64,000 nt of DNA from Amoebidium appalachense (GCA_963693365.1 CAVNZM010000005.1:5084001-5148000), one strand, 5' to 3'. Positions 36,287 through 49,765 are shown, counted from the first letter of the stretch. Made by a program: numbers and translations. Notes: a model not told the origin generated them from the letters alone.

Positions 36287-36520
36287 ACCAACCACCACTG
36301 ACCGGTACCACCACTACCGCCAGCACCCAAACCCCCCCCCCCCTCCCCCCCTACCCACCGGCCCGTTCACAAAAAGAGAAAGGAAAGGGGTTACGAACCG
36401 AAAGCAAGAAAGAAAGAAGTGAGAAAATTGAGGAAAACGGAATAACTAGGAGGAAAGGGAAAAGAATGGGAAAAATAAAAGACTCCAACAGCACGAAGAA
36501 GGGTCGTCAAACAGAACGGA
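35725..36520. other. Spacer between A' and B', no gene recognised
   Basis: It contains two poly-C runs (36220-36240 and 36249-36272) with an (AC)n tail, and otherwise no supported coding sequence. Confidence 0.5.
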
Positions 36521-36705
36521 CATACCTCCGCCATAATGCAATGCGGTTCCCAGCCAATCGTTGCAGGCCTACATTTATGGCATCTCTGCAATGTGATTGG
36601 GTATGGGAGAAACACACAGTTACACACTCGTTCTGATCCAAATTAAAGGGTCAAGAAAGGCCTTTTCTGCTTCGGAACCTACGGCTACGTCGGTTTATGT
36701 CGGTC

Positions 36706-36743
<38 letters not shown>

Positions 36744-36876
36744 ACCCCCACCCCTCTCCCCCACCCCACCCCCCCCCCTTCAACTCTCCCTCCCTCCCTC
36801 CCTCCCTCCCTCCCTCCCTCCCTTCCTTCCTCCCTCCCCCCCCTCTCTCACACATGTACACACACACACACACACA

Positions 36877-36911
<35 letters not shown>

Positions 36912-37448
36912 TCCCCCCCTCTCTCTCTCCCTCGTGTGTGTGTGTGTGTGTGTATCTTCCCCCCCTCCCCCCCCTTTCTCTGTGTGTGTATTTGTGTCAC
37001 AGTTTTGCACAGTTCTTGTGCAACCGAGTGCATGTGGTCTGTGTGCGGTTGCTTTTTTGACCTTTGGTTTAGTTTTTGGTATTCACGTGAACAAAGTTTT
37101 CCCATGCAAAGCCATGAAGCTACATGGTGGTTGGGAAGGGGGAAATCAAAGAAGGGATTTCAAAATTGTTTTTTTTGGTTAACGTTGTTATTGTTGGCGG
37201 CCAGGGGGGGGGGGGGGGGGGGGGAGATGTATATTCTGAATCAGATATAAAGTTTCAGAAGTAAGAATGGTTCAGCTGAATTGGTAGTCTCGTGCACTCA
37301 TTCAAACCTGTAAGCGAACACACCCCCAAATCTGCATGTCGAAATGTTGATTCCAACAGACCTTGCATCCAGCCTTATTGCCCTTGGGGGGGGGGAGGCG
37401 GGGGTTGAGGGGGGGAGGGGGGGGGGGGGTGGCTACATGGGCGCAGGA

Positions 37449-37481
<33 letters not shown>

Positions 37482-37817
37482 GGAGGGGGGGGCTGGAAGA
37501 AGTAGCCTGTCAGATGATATACCTGAAGGCAGAGTGGGTGTCTTGTTGCATAGGCAGTAGTCTAGAAGACCATGGATGGATACACAGAGGCAGTGCCGCA
37601 GACTGTGTGCATGTGAGGGGTGTGTGTATTCTGTATGCGCGCGCGCGCGCGTCACAGTGTGTGTACCAATGGCATGATATGTGTGTGTCGGCGACAGGTG
37701 TTTAAACGTGTGTGTAGCCTGATGTGTTTGTATTATGGTGCATGTGTGTGGATGTATGTGCATCTGTGTGTACCTTCACGTGTCACAGCGTACGTGTGTT
37801 CATGATACTGTGACCGT

Positions 37818-37883
<66 letters not shown>

Positions 37884-38060
37884 ATGTGTATTTATGCAGG
37901 TGTGGATTTGTTTTAGTCGGAGCAGTAACTTAGTATTAGAAGTGATGAAGGAAAAACCTGCATGCCCGTGCAGATGCCCAGAAAAGAATCGATAGAATCC
38001 AGTCAGAGCCTGTGCAACTGTGTCCGCTTGTCATGTCTTAAAGTGAGGTTGCAGCATCTT
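36521..38060 (-). pseudogene. Gene B' : decayed tandem copy of gene B
   Basis: Three gene B exons have recognisable counterparts on the minus strand. About 36660-36524 matches exon 51669-51529 with insertions and shifted frame; its GTATGT donor is kept. About 37567-37522 matches exon 52330-52284 (CNKTPTLP preserved), but the AG acceptor is lost (CCATGG instead of CCGCAG). About 38040-37990 matches exon 52628-52588, also with a mutated acceptor. Intron sequence around 36990-37150 also aligns with 51910-52070. The loss of two acceptors and of frame marks it as a pseudogene. Confidence 0.75.
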
Positions 38061-38689
38061 ACCCCTGCTGCGACTCTTCCAAACGGTTGGTTTTTATTTG
38101 AGAAGGCGCCAGCAACCTGTCTCCATCTGTCTAGATCTCTACCCCCCCCCCCCCCCCCCCCCCCCACACACACACACCCCTACCATATGCCCCCGATGAT
38201 CCCCCCCTCCTCCCTTCCCCCCTGACCACCTCCACCCCCTCCCCCCCCCCCCCCCCCCCCACTCTCCCCACCGCCTTTTCACGTCATTCCAACGTGCCCC
38301 ACTTTTTATGATTTCCTCCTTTCCCCTTCTCCTCTCCCACTCCCCTCGGGCCCCCCCACCCCCATCCCCTTCTTCTTCTTCTATCATGATACTCATGCCT
38401 CTGTATATAAGGTCAGGAAAATTTACCTGCATGTGAAAAGATTGGAAAGGTGGGGGGGGGGGGGGGGGGAGGGGGGGGAGGGGGGAGGGGGGGGGGGGGA
38501 GGGGGGGGGGGGGATGAGTGCAAGCGGTGGGGCAGGTGGCATGTGGGTGGGCCCAAGGACTCGGGAAGGGACTGAGAGTGTTGGGGGGTTTTTCAAGTGG
38601 AGACATAAAGACCATGAACAAATCCCTACTTGTATTGGGGAGAACTTCAAGGAGTGAGGAGGTGGCTCGGGTAAGGAGCATTTTTTTTG

Positions 38690-38734
38690 GGGGGGGGGGG
38701 GGGGTGACACAAAAGACGCACGCGCGCGTGCACC

Positions 38735-38810
<76 letters not shown>

Positions 38811-38812
38811 GT

Positions 38813-38886
<74 letters not shown>

Positions 38887-38950
38887 TACACACACACGTA
38901 CACACACACGTCCATGCACACAAGTAACACACACACAGCAACAGGGAGAG
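38690..38950. repeat. Poly-G followed by (CA)n array
   Basis: A short G run, then CA repeats at about 38735-38880 with CAGA and CGTG interruptions. A GA-rich segment and further poly-G runs follow at 39090-39115 and 39169-39205. Confidence 0.93.
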
Positions 38951-39205
38951 AGAGGGAGTGAGCGAAAGGTGTGGAGGGAAGAGACGTCGACAGAGAGACG
39001 GACAGAGAGAAAGAGAGAAAAGAGAGTGTGTGTGCGCGCGCGTGTGGTTGTGTGTGTGTGAGTGAGTGAGGAGGGGGGAGAGGCGAGGTAGGGGGGGGGG
39101 GGGGGGGGGGGGGGGAGGCACCGGCACCGGTGGGGGGAGAGAGCCAAGCCAATGGAGGCCCCCCCTCGGGGGGGGGGGGGGGGGGGGAGGGGGGGGGGGG
39201 GGGGG

Positions 39206-39965
39206 TATGGTGAGGATTAGTTCGAAGATTTGTGTTTCTTTCTTTCTAGTGTAAGTACATATGCAACGGTTTATCATCTCGCCCTATATTTCTATAGTGT
39301 ACGTACATGCTAGCTACACACCATGATGCATATAACGATGCCTTACCTATCTGATGAATTAAAATATATCACGGTATTTACATGCCTATGCGTAGCGATA
39401 GAGACTATCTCAAAGACCGGCCCCGGTTGACTGTTCCAGGTAATAATCAGAAAGATCGTATCATATTCCTGCGGTTATAACTTCACATACTACTAGCATT
39501 AATTCTAATGTGACTAGCAAAGATAAATGGCATGTTTTGATAATCCTTCCGTCACTATTTACATATGCCCTGAGCAGTTTCGAGATATGCTGGCACAGCA
39601 TGTGATGCAGGTGTCCGCGCGACATTTTCACTATACAGGGGCGGTTCACTATTAAGATAACAGGTAAACCGGGGGTAGAGTCTACAAAGGTTCATGGGCG
39701 GTAGGGTTCGTTATCTTAACCCCCCCCCCCCCCCCTCCCCCCCCCCCCCCCCAGGCAATCGTATAGGGGGGGGGGGGGGGGGGGGGGGGGGGGAGGCCTG
39801 GGTGGGGAGGGGGGGAGGAAGGGTGGGTGGGGGAGGAGGGGAGGGGGGCGGGGGGACTGGGGGTACGAGTAGGCTATAGGTGTTTAGTACGGATACGAGT
39901 AGGCGTTATTTTTTTCTTTTGAAGCGCGTACTTGTGGACATACACCATACGCACGTGCACGCACA

Positions 39966-40043
<78 letters not shown>

Positions 40044-40565
40044 AAACAAACAGACGCACACGCGTGGGCGCAAACGGGTGCATACGCTCGCACACACACA
40101 CACACTCTCTCTATCAGACAGTTAACGTGTGGGAGACACACACACAATGATTTGGTATTTTCACCTTGTATGTACGGATGTAGGAAGCCAAGAAACTTTG
40201 ACTCATGCTGCTGCCAGATGCTTTTTTTTTTTTTTTTTGAAGTTGTGCACGTTCACCCCGGGAAGTCAAAGCCTTGCCCCCCTTCCCCCTCCCCCCCTTC
40301 CCCCCCTGAATACACCTCTCTGTTATTATAATTCTCCCCAGCCTTGATAGACTCTAGAATCTTAAATGTTTTCAAAAAATCTAGACGCTAGAATCTTATA
40401 AGTGATTGATCTTAATTGTGAACCACCCCTGTACTAGGTATCCAAGATTATCCACATATTAAGCACCATGTGTATAATTCAATAATATTTGTCTATGTAC
40501 ATACACGTTTGATGTTGCCAGTGTCACGGGATGTGTGAAGCTGACAGTGTGTGTGAGCGCACGCG

Positions 40566-40662
<97 letters not shown>

Positions 40663-40800
40663 CGCGTGCACGTCTGACACCGCACGCGCGTGTCTGTGGT
40701 GTGTGTAGAGGTGAGGGAGCCTCGTGGTTGGATCGATATAGTCGACCTTTTATGTGCATATAACTTAGAGAAAACATTCAGGAATCACACTGTCTGACAC
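39206..40800. other. Spacer between tandem units, repeats only
   Basis: AT-rich unique sequence with (CA)n at 39977-40042, (TG)n at 40569-40654, poly-C/poly-G at 39720-39795 and a T run at 40221-40238. No coding frame beyond repeat translations. Confidence 0.5.
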
Positions 40801-40867
40801 CACACATCCCTACCAAGTATCAGTCCAAAGAATTGTTAAGCTACTGCATATATCATAACCTAAACCT

Positions 40868-41867
40868 CTATAGAAAAGCTTCCATTCCGAGTCGACACAT
40901 GCACCCGTGTGTCCCTGGCGATTCAAGGAAACTCCGGACCCTGGGAGCATCGCTCGAAGAACCAACAGTGATGATTGGAGAACCCATGGAAAAATCAGTC
41001 GTGCAACCTGGATTATCCTTCGATGCACTTTGAGGCTGATACTCCAACTTATCCGCGATTTTCTGCTTTTTTTCGAATGTTTTTGATGGCGCCTCACCGG
41101 GGACTCTGGTGATTGCTGTAATGGCGCCGGGAGCCTGGCCGGTAGTGCTTCCTGACACAAATGTCATGCCGTTACAGTTGGACCCGGACATCACACTCTG
41201 TGTCTGCAAAGTAAACATTGATTTCAGTTCCGTGGCAAACTGGGCGTAGTTGGGCGTGTGCTTGATGATCGTGCAAGAGTGGATGTGATGATTTGATGTT
41301 CGGAATGTGAGTTGACTGCGAATCGTAGCCATAGCATATATGAAGTGCGCGCCGATGTATGTGCTTGTATGAGTGTGTGTGTGGCTGTACATATGTGTCT
41401 CTGTAGTTATGCCAATGGGCCGTACGGGTGTGTTAAGGGTGGGGGCGGAGGGAGGGGGTGGGGGGGGGGGGGGGGGGAGGGGGGGATCAGTTATTGTTGG
41501 CTCTCTGACTCATACTGAGCCCAAGGGTACAGTAATCACAGCCAGCAGAGAAGGAATGAGACAGGGCTGAGTTTCAACAATGCGCACAAACGGGAGAAAT
41601 GTTGACAGCGCTAAAGCACGTGAGACCCAGGCCACAGAGCTATGGAGGTTGACGAGACTAATACTGGTGGTTTTGATCTAAACCAGAGCAACTATGCCCT
41701 AAGGAGGCAGAACAGATGTCACTATTATTACATTGTAGTGCTACTCCCGTATTCACTTACCCCCCCCCCCCCCTCCTCCCCCCTCTCCGCCCTCCATCTC
41801 CTGTTGCCTGTCGTACAAATGTAGATGCAGGCGGGCGCACTCGCACAGCCCGGGTGCGCACACACAG

Positions 41868-41924
<57 letters not shown>

Positions 41925-42000
41925 AATTTACACACAAACACACACACAAACACACTGTACAAACACACGCACTGAGTTGCACGCACATGCGTGCGTGCAT

Positions 42001-42056
<56 letters not shown>

Positions 42057-43097
42057 CTACAACTCGTCACGAACAAGATCATAAATTAGGGCAGTATTAC
42101 TGGGTAAACCTGAAGACAGCTTGAAACAGTGCAGTAGTGACAATAATAAGAAGAACCCGTCCCTAAGGCATGATAACCAGCGCCATCAGAATGGAAATTG
42201 CATAGGCTTAAGCTTGAACATAAGCCAAACCTTCTAACGTACCTTCAAGAGGCTGTTTGAGAGGCCACGCTGCCTCATCTTCTCCGCACTCCGCAAGGTC
42301 TTAAAGAACAAAACCAACACCAACCCGCTCTCGATGACGGGCAGTGATAAGTTGATCCACGCAACGTACCCCATGATCTGGTTGTAATACACTTTATCGT
42401 CCGAATGTGCTCGTGCAAGCGCGGCAAGAATGTAATAGTTTTGAACCGCTGTGAAGATGTTGTAAACTATGCAGAAGGCCAAATCCATTGCAAAGTAACG
42501 CGAAGTGTCGAGGTCAAACGGTTTGAGCGTGGTGCTGGCGCAGTAAAGCGCCATCACAAGTGCGATACCAAACACCGCATAAGAAAATTGAAGGAGATAC
42601 AGGCATATTTGCACATTATTCCCTACCATTGTTAGCCTTTCCAGCTCTTCGCTGTCGTTTTGATTGATATACTTCTGCGCAATGTTGATGACCCAGGCAA
42701 CAAAGCCAGGAAAGAACGGAAGGTAGACTATGAAAAACGCTTTTACGGTCCATATCCCGTCGGCAACTCCGATAGCGCCAGTGGCTAATGGCCTTAAGTT
42801 GAACCGGATTCTCCCGTTTGCAAATTTCGGTTTTCCGTAAACACAAGCAAGTACCCTTAGCAGGCCCACGACAATAGCAAGCTGGCGCAGGGGGATGCAG
42901 TACCACATCAGGAACGGGCGAAAGAAAATACTTGGTGCCTGGAAAAAAAGAGGTGTCAGGTCACGGGGCAGGGTCTGTGTGGGTCGGTGTTCCGTGCCCG
43001 TGTGGATGAGGAGTTAACGCGTGTCCGGTGTGTGTGCGTACGATTGTGCGTGCGTGTGTGTGCATGCGCCCGTGTGTCTGTGTGTGTGTGTACATGT

Positions 43098-43128
<31 letters not shown>

Positions 43129-43820
43129 GGGGGGGGGGAGGGGGGGGGGGGACAGAGAGGCGGGGGGAGGAGGGGGAGGGGGTACTACGCGGTCTGTGTG
43201 CGAGCCTGTGAGTGAGTGACTGGGTGGTGAGTGAGTGATGAGTGTGTGTGTGTTGTGCGTGTCTGCATACCGTGAGACATTGCCAAGCGTATGGCTTATT
43301 TATGCGAGGGGCTCAGTGCCTGTGTGTTCGTGTGAGGCTTTGTGTGGGATCCGGAGGGCGTCGGTGGGGTGGGGGGGGGGGGGGGGGGGGGGGGGGGGAG
43401 GGTGTAGAGGGGGGGGGGAAGGGGGGGGGGGGGGGGGGGGGGGGCGGGTGGGAGGGAGATATATCAGACGAGATATGAATGAAGAAAACGGGTTTGCCAC
43501 GGTACAGTAGGAGATTATACATAGTACTCATGAGTTTGTCAGATGTGTAGGTGTTACCGTGACATTCGAATACACACAAGGTTGCTGCCTACAGTACTTA
43601 CATTTCGAACCTTGTCCACATATGCTGGAACCCGAATGAAGTAAAGTCCATTGTGGGCGAGAGTAGCAGTCCACCCAATGAGCGGTAGCAACCATATTTG
43701 CAGCGAGTGTTTGCGTGCCTGTGCCACCTTCAGGCGATGAACATAAATGGCCAAACATGGATACACAACACCCAAGACACATGCTGCCGCCAGCTGCAAG
43801 GCTGCTACTTCTGAATTCAT
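40868..43820 (-). CDS. Gene A: 7-TM-like multi-pass membrane protein (3 exons, complete)
   Basis: Exon 1 43820-43602 (ATG; donor AAT/GTAAGT), exon 2 42938-42243 (acceptor after TTTTTTTCCAG; donor AAG/GTACGT), exon 3 41203-40868 (TAG). All junctions are phase 0, giving 415 residues. Hydrophobic segments by eye: two in exon 1 (around ACVLGVVYPCLAIYV and LPLIGWTATLAHNGLYF) and five in exon 2 (IPLRQLAIVVGLLRVLACVY, FFIVYLPFFPGFVAWVINIA, LLQFSYAVFGIALVMAL, LAFCIVYNIFTAVQNYYIL, WINLSLPVIESGLVLVLFF). The tail is hydrophilic, with a basic EKKQK patch and Ser/Thr-rich ends. Seven segments plus a cytosolic-looking tail suggest a receptor- or transporter-like topology. There is faint resemblance to the TMEM184/OST-alpha group but no diagnostic motif. 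Conservation with A' confirms the exon borders. Confidence 0.82.
41868..42056. repeat. Poly-C plus (AC)n tracts in gene A intron 2
   Basis: About 40 C then CA repeats, with a second pure CA block at 42001-42054. Confidence 0.95.
43111..43444. repeat. G-rich runs in gene A intron 1
   Basis: Long G runs at 43111-43151 and 43369-43444, after a (TG)n stretch at 43078-43110. A' carries G runs at a comparable place (34840-34910). Confidence 0.93.
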
Positions 43821-44104
43821 TTCTGATTAAGAGCGCACGTGTAAGTAAATTCTAAGCGTTTTTGAGTATACGTATCCTCTGCAGTATTAATTGCAGTGAC
43901 CACAGTCATCCAATGCCGTTCGAACAAACTTTATTGTGCCATCGTGAATACGCGGGTTTGAGCCCACGGTGTTGAGCAAATCATATGGCCACTCGGCTTG
44001 TTTTTGGAAGAAGCTTCCCGCTATACTCTCACATCCATAATGTATTGTTCATCAAAATAATACTGTACAGCTCAGTACTCGGACTCTTGTGCACGTGCAT
44101 ACCC

Positions 44105-44148
44105 ATATGATTGGCTTGAGAAACACATCACTACAAAATTATAGCGCA

Positions 44149-44219
<71 letters not shown>

Positions 44220-44251
44220 CCAGCTGATACCGAGTGTCCCGAGGGGAGCCC

Positions 44252-44290
<39 letters not shown>

Positions 44291-44500
44291 GGGGAACCCC
44301 AACTAATTGATTTCTCCTTGTAGTCTTTATGGTGTCTCGCAGAGAAAGTAAACCCTGATATATAGTCACCACCCGACATCTATGTACGTGATCATGATAT
44401 ACCGCTGAGGGGATATTCCGAGCAAAACCCCCCCCCCCATACCTGAGACTGGTTCTCTTTGCCTCGAGTAAACAGCGTAAACCCCCATGTAGTATATGCC
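44105..44500 (+). mobile_element. 5'-truncated non-LTR retrotransposon 3' end
   Basis: Matches 49688-50005: the terminal codons (DWLEKHI..TKF/L then stop), a (CA)n array, ACCGAGTGTCCC, an A run and the trailing segment from AGTCTTTATGGTGTCTCG to GTAAACCCC. Only the last few codons remain, as expected from 5' truncation during target-primed reverse transcription. The A run here is longer (about 36 A). Confidence 0.7.
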
Positions 44501-44861
44501 ATTAGTACCTGCATATATATTATCAGTTACTTCGAGTTCAAATAAATGGATCAAATAATACTGAACTGGATGGATGCTGATACATCTGGTAGCTGTAGTC
44601 ATCAAACGAGGGTATGTGTGTGTATCTACGTTCTCTATATCTGGGTATAGCGATAGCCAACGTGTGAGTTCTCTGCGGCTAAGCCTTTTGAGTGTGCGCA
44701 TCCGCGGCCTGCGGGAAATAAAAAGGTGTACATATATACGGTGTGCCACACGACAAGTGACTGATTCGAATGGCAAAGAGGAATGCACCACTAGCTTTCA
44801 GTTGCAGTGATGGGAAGTTATGGTGACCAGCTGCAGGGTTTCAAATGTGAATCTCGAAGCC

Positions 44862-44911
<50 letters not shown>

Positions 44912-46970
44912 GTTGAGTTTGTGTGAGCTATGCATGAGATGCCGGCACCAAGGCCAACAGTACTTCCACCCAACAAAGTATACAGGTAGAAAACGACGTT
45001 ATAGTAGGATACACCACATGAAGATATTATGATTTTTCCTCTGTATAGATCAAAACCCGCAATATACCCGACCGACCGCTGCAGCTGCCCTGCTATTTTT
45101 TTCAAAACCGTGACACCCGACTCCGCTGATCTGATCACGCCCTGATTTCAACTGTTGAGTGTGCCTTCTAGCCGATGCTCGAAGCTAATTGATATAGATA
45201 CTCGCTCTGTTTTCCATCTTTTCTCATTGAAGGGTAAGTGCTACAAGTCTACAGTGCCTCGAAATAAGGTAGCTGCAATCATCGCACCAAACCGCTAGAC
45301 CCAGGCCCTGACAGGCTGACTTCAGAATAGAGATGCTCTGTGACGTCAATAATTGCAATCAAATTCAGAACCAGTGCGAACAATTTCGGAACAACGGTTT
45401 TGGAATTCACTCTCAGGAAACGATGAAATTCTTTAGATTCTTTGTCGAATGCTGTTCGCCACCAAGCGGCTGAATATGTATTTGATGTTCATACAGTGTT
45501 AAGATATCTACAGTATTTTATAAACTTACTGCTAGCTACCTACAATAAAGTCTTCTATAAGCATGCAGCGCATATGCCTAGGCACTTAGGGCGTCTTTGG
45601 CGGCGTCTTATTACCGTCCATCGACCGTCCTACGAATCGGCGATTGCGAATCACCAACTTCTATTGGACTATGCGCTCCAATAGCAACCACCGCTTCTTC
45701 CATTTTAAGCCTTAGTCGAGGATGATCCTATCGAGGATTTCAGGTTGCCCTGTGCGGCTTGTTAAGTCCTCGATTCCATAACGCCATCGAGGGCAAAGTT
45801 TGGTAGAAAAAAATTGTGCACAGAATGACGTCACTCCCTCGATGGCTTGATAGGATCGATGAATCATGAATCGCCAGGGCGGCATTCATGAGGATTCATT
45901 GATGCTGCAGCATGGGTGACAACTCCGACCGGTTGTGTCGGTGGTATGCTATTATAGATACTTTTGGTCTTTTGGTACTAATGATGCATCGGAAAGTGTG
46001 CATATGGTGGATACACAGTCCAAATCCAGGAGCTCGTGCCTAGCTATAGACGTACTACCGTGTAGTACCACCTGAACGCACATACAACCGTGAGCTCGAG
46101 CCTATGCTGCCGGAACGCCATGTCGATTTCTAACGAGCCTCAGTACTGGAAGATAATAAGACGATCAGCACCTGCACATTTGATGATAGGGAAAAAAGGA
46201 AGAAAAAAGGAAGAAAAGAAAATGAAGGGAAAAAATTCATATTGTGGGATGATGGGAGGAGTCAGGGCAGGCAGTGCCAGGAAGGATTGCGAATTCGAAG
46301 ACTGATGACTTCATCCGAAATGCCATCATCGCGCAGCACAGTGAGTGTACATTCCAACTCATTTGTAACCAATCGAAACTGCACGAATTACATTCCTTCC
46401 CAAATTTATCCGACGAAAATATGCCAAGCGGAATGTGCTGAGCTTCTTGACCGCATTCCTTCCAAATGTGTGGGAAATCAGGGACGTGAAGACTGAAGGC
46501 ACTTTATGTAAGGCCAACATGACATCATCATGTGTGGAGACAACGGCATCATAACGCCTTTTCCTTCCCCTGCCCTCCCCCCTCACCCCCTTTTCCAGGT
46601 GTCAGTGTGTGCGTGTGTGTGCGTGTGTGTGTGCGCGCGCGTGCGGGTGCGCGTGCGCGTGTGTTACGGTGTGTGTATGTCAGCGTACACGGTGTGTGTG
46701 TGTTGTGTGCGTGTCTGTGTGTGTGTGTTCACGTCTGTGCGTTTGTGTTTTTGTGTGTGTGTGTGTGTTTGTGTGCGCGTATGTATTTGTTTGTGCCTCT
46801 GTGTGTGCGTTGTTGTGTGTGTGTGTCTGTGGGTGTTTTGTGTGCGTGTGTGCGTGCGTGAGTGCGTGCGCGCGTGTGTTCGTGTGTGCGTGTACATGAC
46901 GCGCGCGTGTTTGTGTGTGTGTGCGTGTGTACATGTGTGTGCGTGCGTGCGTGCGTGCGTGCGTGTGTGT
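44501..46970. other. Spacer, no gene recognised
   Basis: It contains a poly-G run at 44863-44910, mostly unique AT-balanced sequence, and a degenerate (TG)n at 46600-46975. Around 45690-45860 there are short self-complementary stretches (GATCCTATCGAGG and GATAGGATCG). No coding frame above about 85 codons has recognisable features. Confidence 0.5.
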
Positions 46971-46974
46971 TCAT

Positions 46975-47110
46975 GTGTAATTACCACACAGCACTGACAG
47001 TACACTATAATTAGGGTGCTATCTATGTGCTCAGCTAAGCTAAACCATCGATCCTTCACAATCCTAACAAGTACTGAAGTAGTACTGTCAGTGCTGTGTG
47101 GTAATTACAC
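46975..47110. mobile_element. 136-bp element with perfect 29-bp terminal inverted repeats
   Basis: Bases 46975-47003 and 47082-47110 are exact reverse complements; the left one begins GTGTAATTACCACACAGCAC. The interior is 78 bp and has no coding capacity. It is MITE-like or a long stem-loop. It lies at the end of a (TG)n stretch, and no clear target duplication is visible. Confidence 0.75.
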
Positions 47111-47418
47111 GGTAGTTCCCTCGAGGGCCCGCAAGGGTCCTCCAGGAACAAACCGGGATAAAAAAAAAAAAACGATAGGTGTTTCACCCACGTATATCTT
47201 GTACCGTAACTGTGAGTATGGGTAAAGCGGATCGGATGGACGCACGTAAGAGGAATACACAGCTGCAGGCTGAGAGGTTGAGAGCAATTGCACACCACAC
47301 TTTCGATCGATGTAAAATTCCGATGATTTCAATTAGTAATCATATCTCCACCGTATCTCTTTGAGAGTCACACGAAGGCGAAAAAAAATAATTAAGGATG
47401 TAAAAATAACCCACGCGG

Positions 47419-48177
47419 CACCACGTGCAGCAAGCGTTTCCCATAGGAGAACAGGGGAGACAGAATCGTAGGCAGTTTTCCAATCAATAAAGCCAATATA
47501 TCGTGCACCAACTTGCATAGAATCGTGCAGTGCCATTATTTGAACATAACATGAAGTGTTCTTACGAAAAGCGGATTGGCATGGGTGTATGTGAAGAATA
47601 GATTGAAACCTAGGGTGATGTGCAATAACCTAAGTAAGCAAGCTTCAAAGAATCTACGAATAACCTGGGTTAGTGTGATGGGGCGAAAAGATGACATGGG
47701 GCCCTCAGAGTCCTTCTTAACTATGGGGATCATTAAGGTCTCTATAGGAAAAAGGAAAGTGATCGTGCTATTAAACCTGATCTTACTATTATGTTAAGCT
47801 CTCTCTTTTCTTGGTGTGTTAAATGTGGACATGTCCCGTCATCTTGTTAGATACCTTAATGATCCCCATAGTACTTTAAGAAGGACTCTGAGGGCCCCAT
47901 ATCATCTTTTCGCCCCATCACACTAACCCAGGTTATTCGTAGATTCTTTGAAGCTTGCTTACTTAGGTTATTGCACATCACCCTAGGTTTCAATCTATTC
48001 TTCACATACACCCATGCCAATCCGCTTTTCGTAAGAACACTTCATGTTATGTTCAAATAATGGCACTGCACGATTCTATGCAAGTTGGTGCACGATATAT
48101 TGGCTTTATTGATTGGAAAACTGCCTACGATTCTGTCTCCCCTGTTCTCCTATGGGAAACGCTTGCTGCACGTGGTG
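47419..48177. repeat. Large palindrome of non-LTR RT sequence (arms 321 and 325 bp)
   Basis: The left arm 47419-47739 is the reverse complement of the right arm 47853-48177, apart from a 4-bp indel (TACT near 47875) and scattered mismatches. The spacer is 113 bp. Each arm encodes the same reverse-transcriptase segment (FRPITLTQVIRRFFEACLLR and ARYIGFIDWKTAYDSVSP) in opposite orientation. Confidence 0.88.
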
Positions 48178-49725
48178 TACCACACTGCATTGGTGTTTTG
48201 TTAGAAGCACTCTTGTCTCAAACCTATGGTAGAGCTGTGGTTAATGGGCACCTTTCATATCGTTTTGCTCGTACTAGAGGTCTCTTGCAGGGTTCATTGC
48301 TTAGCCCCTTTTTGTTTAACCTATTTATAGATGATTTGGCTGTCAAGATTTATGCCGAAAATGATGACCCTATTACACGGCCATCTAGAAACACACGTTT
48401 CTAGATGGCCGTGTCCTATTAATAACTTTCCGCCTGCACTTCTCTATGCTGATGATCTGTCCCTCCTTGCCCGTACCCCTAGACGCCTGCAAAGATTGTT
48501 CGATGTAGTGTCAGAGTGGTGCAAGGCAAACCTCATGATCCTTAACATAGACAATGTGGTGTTCTTGTACCTGATATAGCTAACAATTTACACATTTACA
48601 TTATCATCTAAACCTGTACCTATAGTTCCAGAATACAAATATCTTGGTGTTCCGGTTAATTCTGTTGGTGTTATGCTTTCCCATATGGTCGAAAAGAGGG
48701 TAGAGCTAACTCGTAAGCGGTTAGCTTTCTTCTCGGCTAATATTATTAAAGACACACCCCTCCATCCTTCTAATAGACTTACATTTATTCACACTTTTGT
48801 CTTCCCGGCATGTGAATATGGTTTACCCCTTCTCGCCGCTTGGATCAAGAAAGAGAGAACTAGAGCGCTTAAACCCTTGGCAAATTTCCTTGAAGCAGAA
48901 GTTGCCTCCTTTCTATCTAACAACTGTTGTAAACCTGGGCCTGTAACGCTCTCGATATATGGTCTGGTCCCAATAGCTGCTAGAGTATCCCATCTCGCGC
49001 TGAAATTCAATAAGCACATAAGCCGCTTAAAGAAGTATTTGCCCTCCCACCCGTCTCTTCTCTATCCGACCTGTCCCCTCCTCACCTCTCCCCTCTTTCC
49101 TTCCCTCTCTCTCTCCTTCTCCCCCGGGAACAAATACAAATAAACCCCGCAAAAGTGTGCGTGTGACTTTGGACTGCCACTTACTTATTAAACATTATCA
49201 CAATCACAAGATAATCACGCAATATAACAAATTGAAAAAGATACCACACGACACTAGACCCGATGAAAGCAGACACCTTGAAAAACTAAGCCTTATGTCT
49301 CGTTTTATATATAATGACCGCCTCAACCATATTGCCAAATATGGCACTTGCAAATGTATAACACCTAAATACATATTACCTTCCTGTAGAACTGGTCTTT
49401 CTCTAGCTGATGGCCCAATATTGATCAATTACCACGCTTTTACTGTACACGTGCTATACAGTGGAGATCTAATAAGTATAAGGTGGCATCGTTTGCATGC
49501 CCAAACAACACACACACACACCAGTTTAAGCGGTCATGTATCGCCAAATGTAGTTTGATAGACCACATAATACCGCAACACACACACGTCACATTCACAA
49601 CAGACACCCAGAAAGATAGCCTACCTGAAATTTACAACATCCTTGATTTTATGAACACGCGTAACTACGACCTGTTTATTAGATGTATTGATTGGCTTGA
49701 GAAACACATCATCACAAAATTCTAG

Positions 49726-49765
<40 letters not shown>

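Noticed and set aside
36521-38060. B' as a functional gene
   Set aside because: Two acceptor AGs are mutated and the exon matching 51529-51669 is out of frame.
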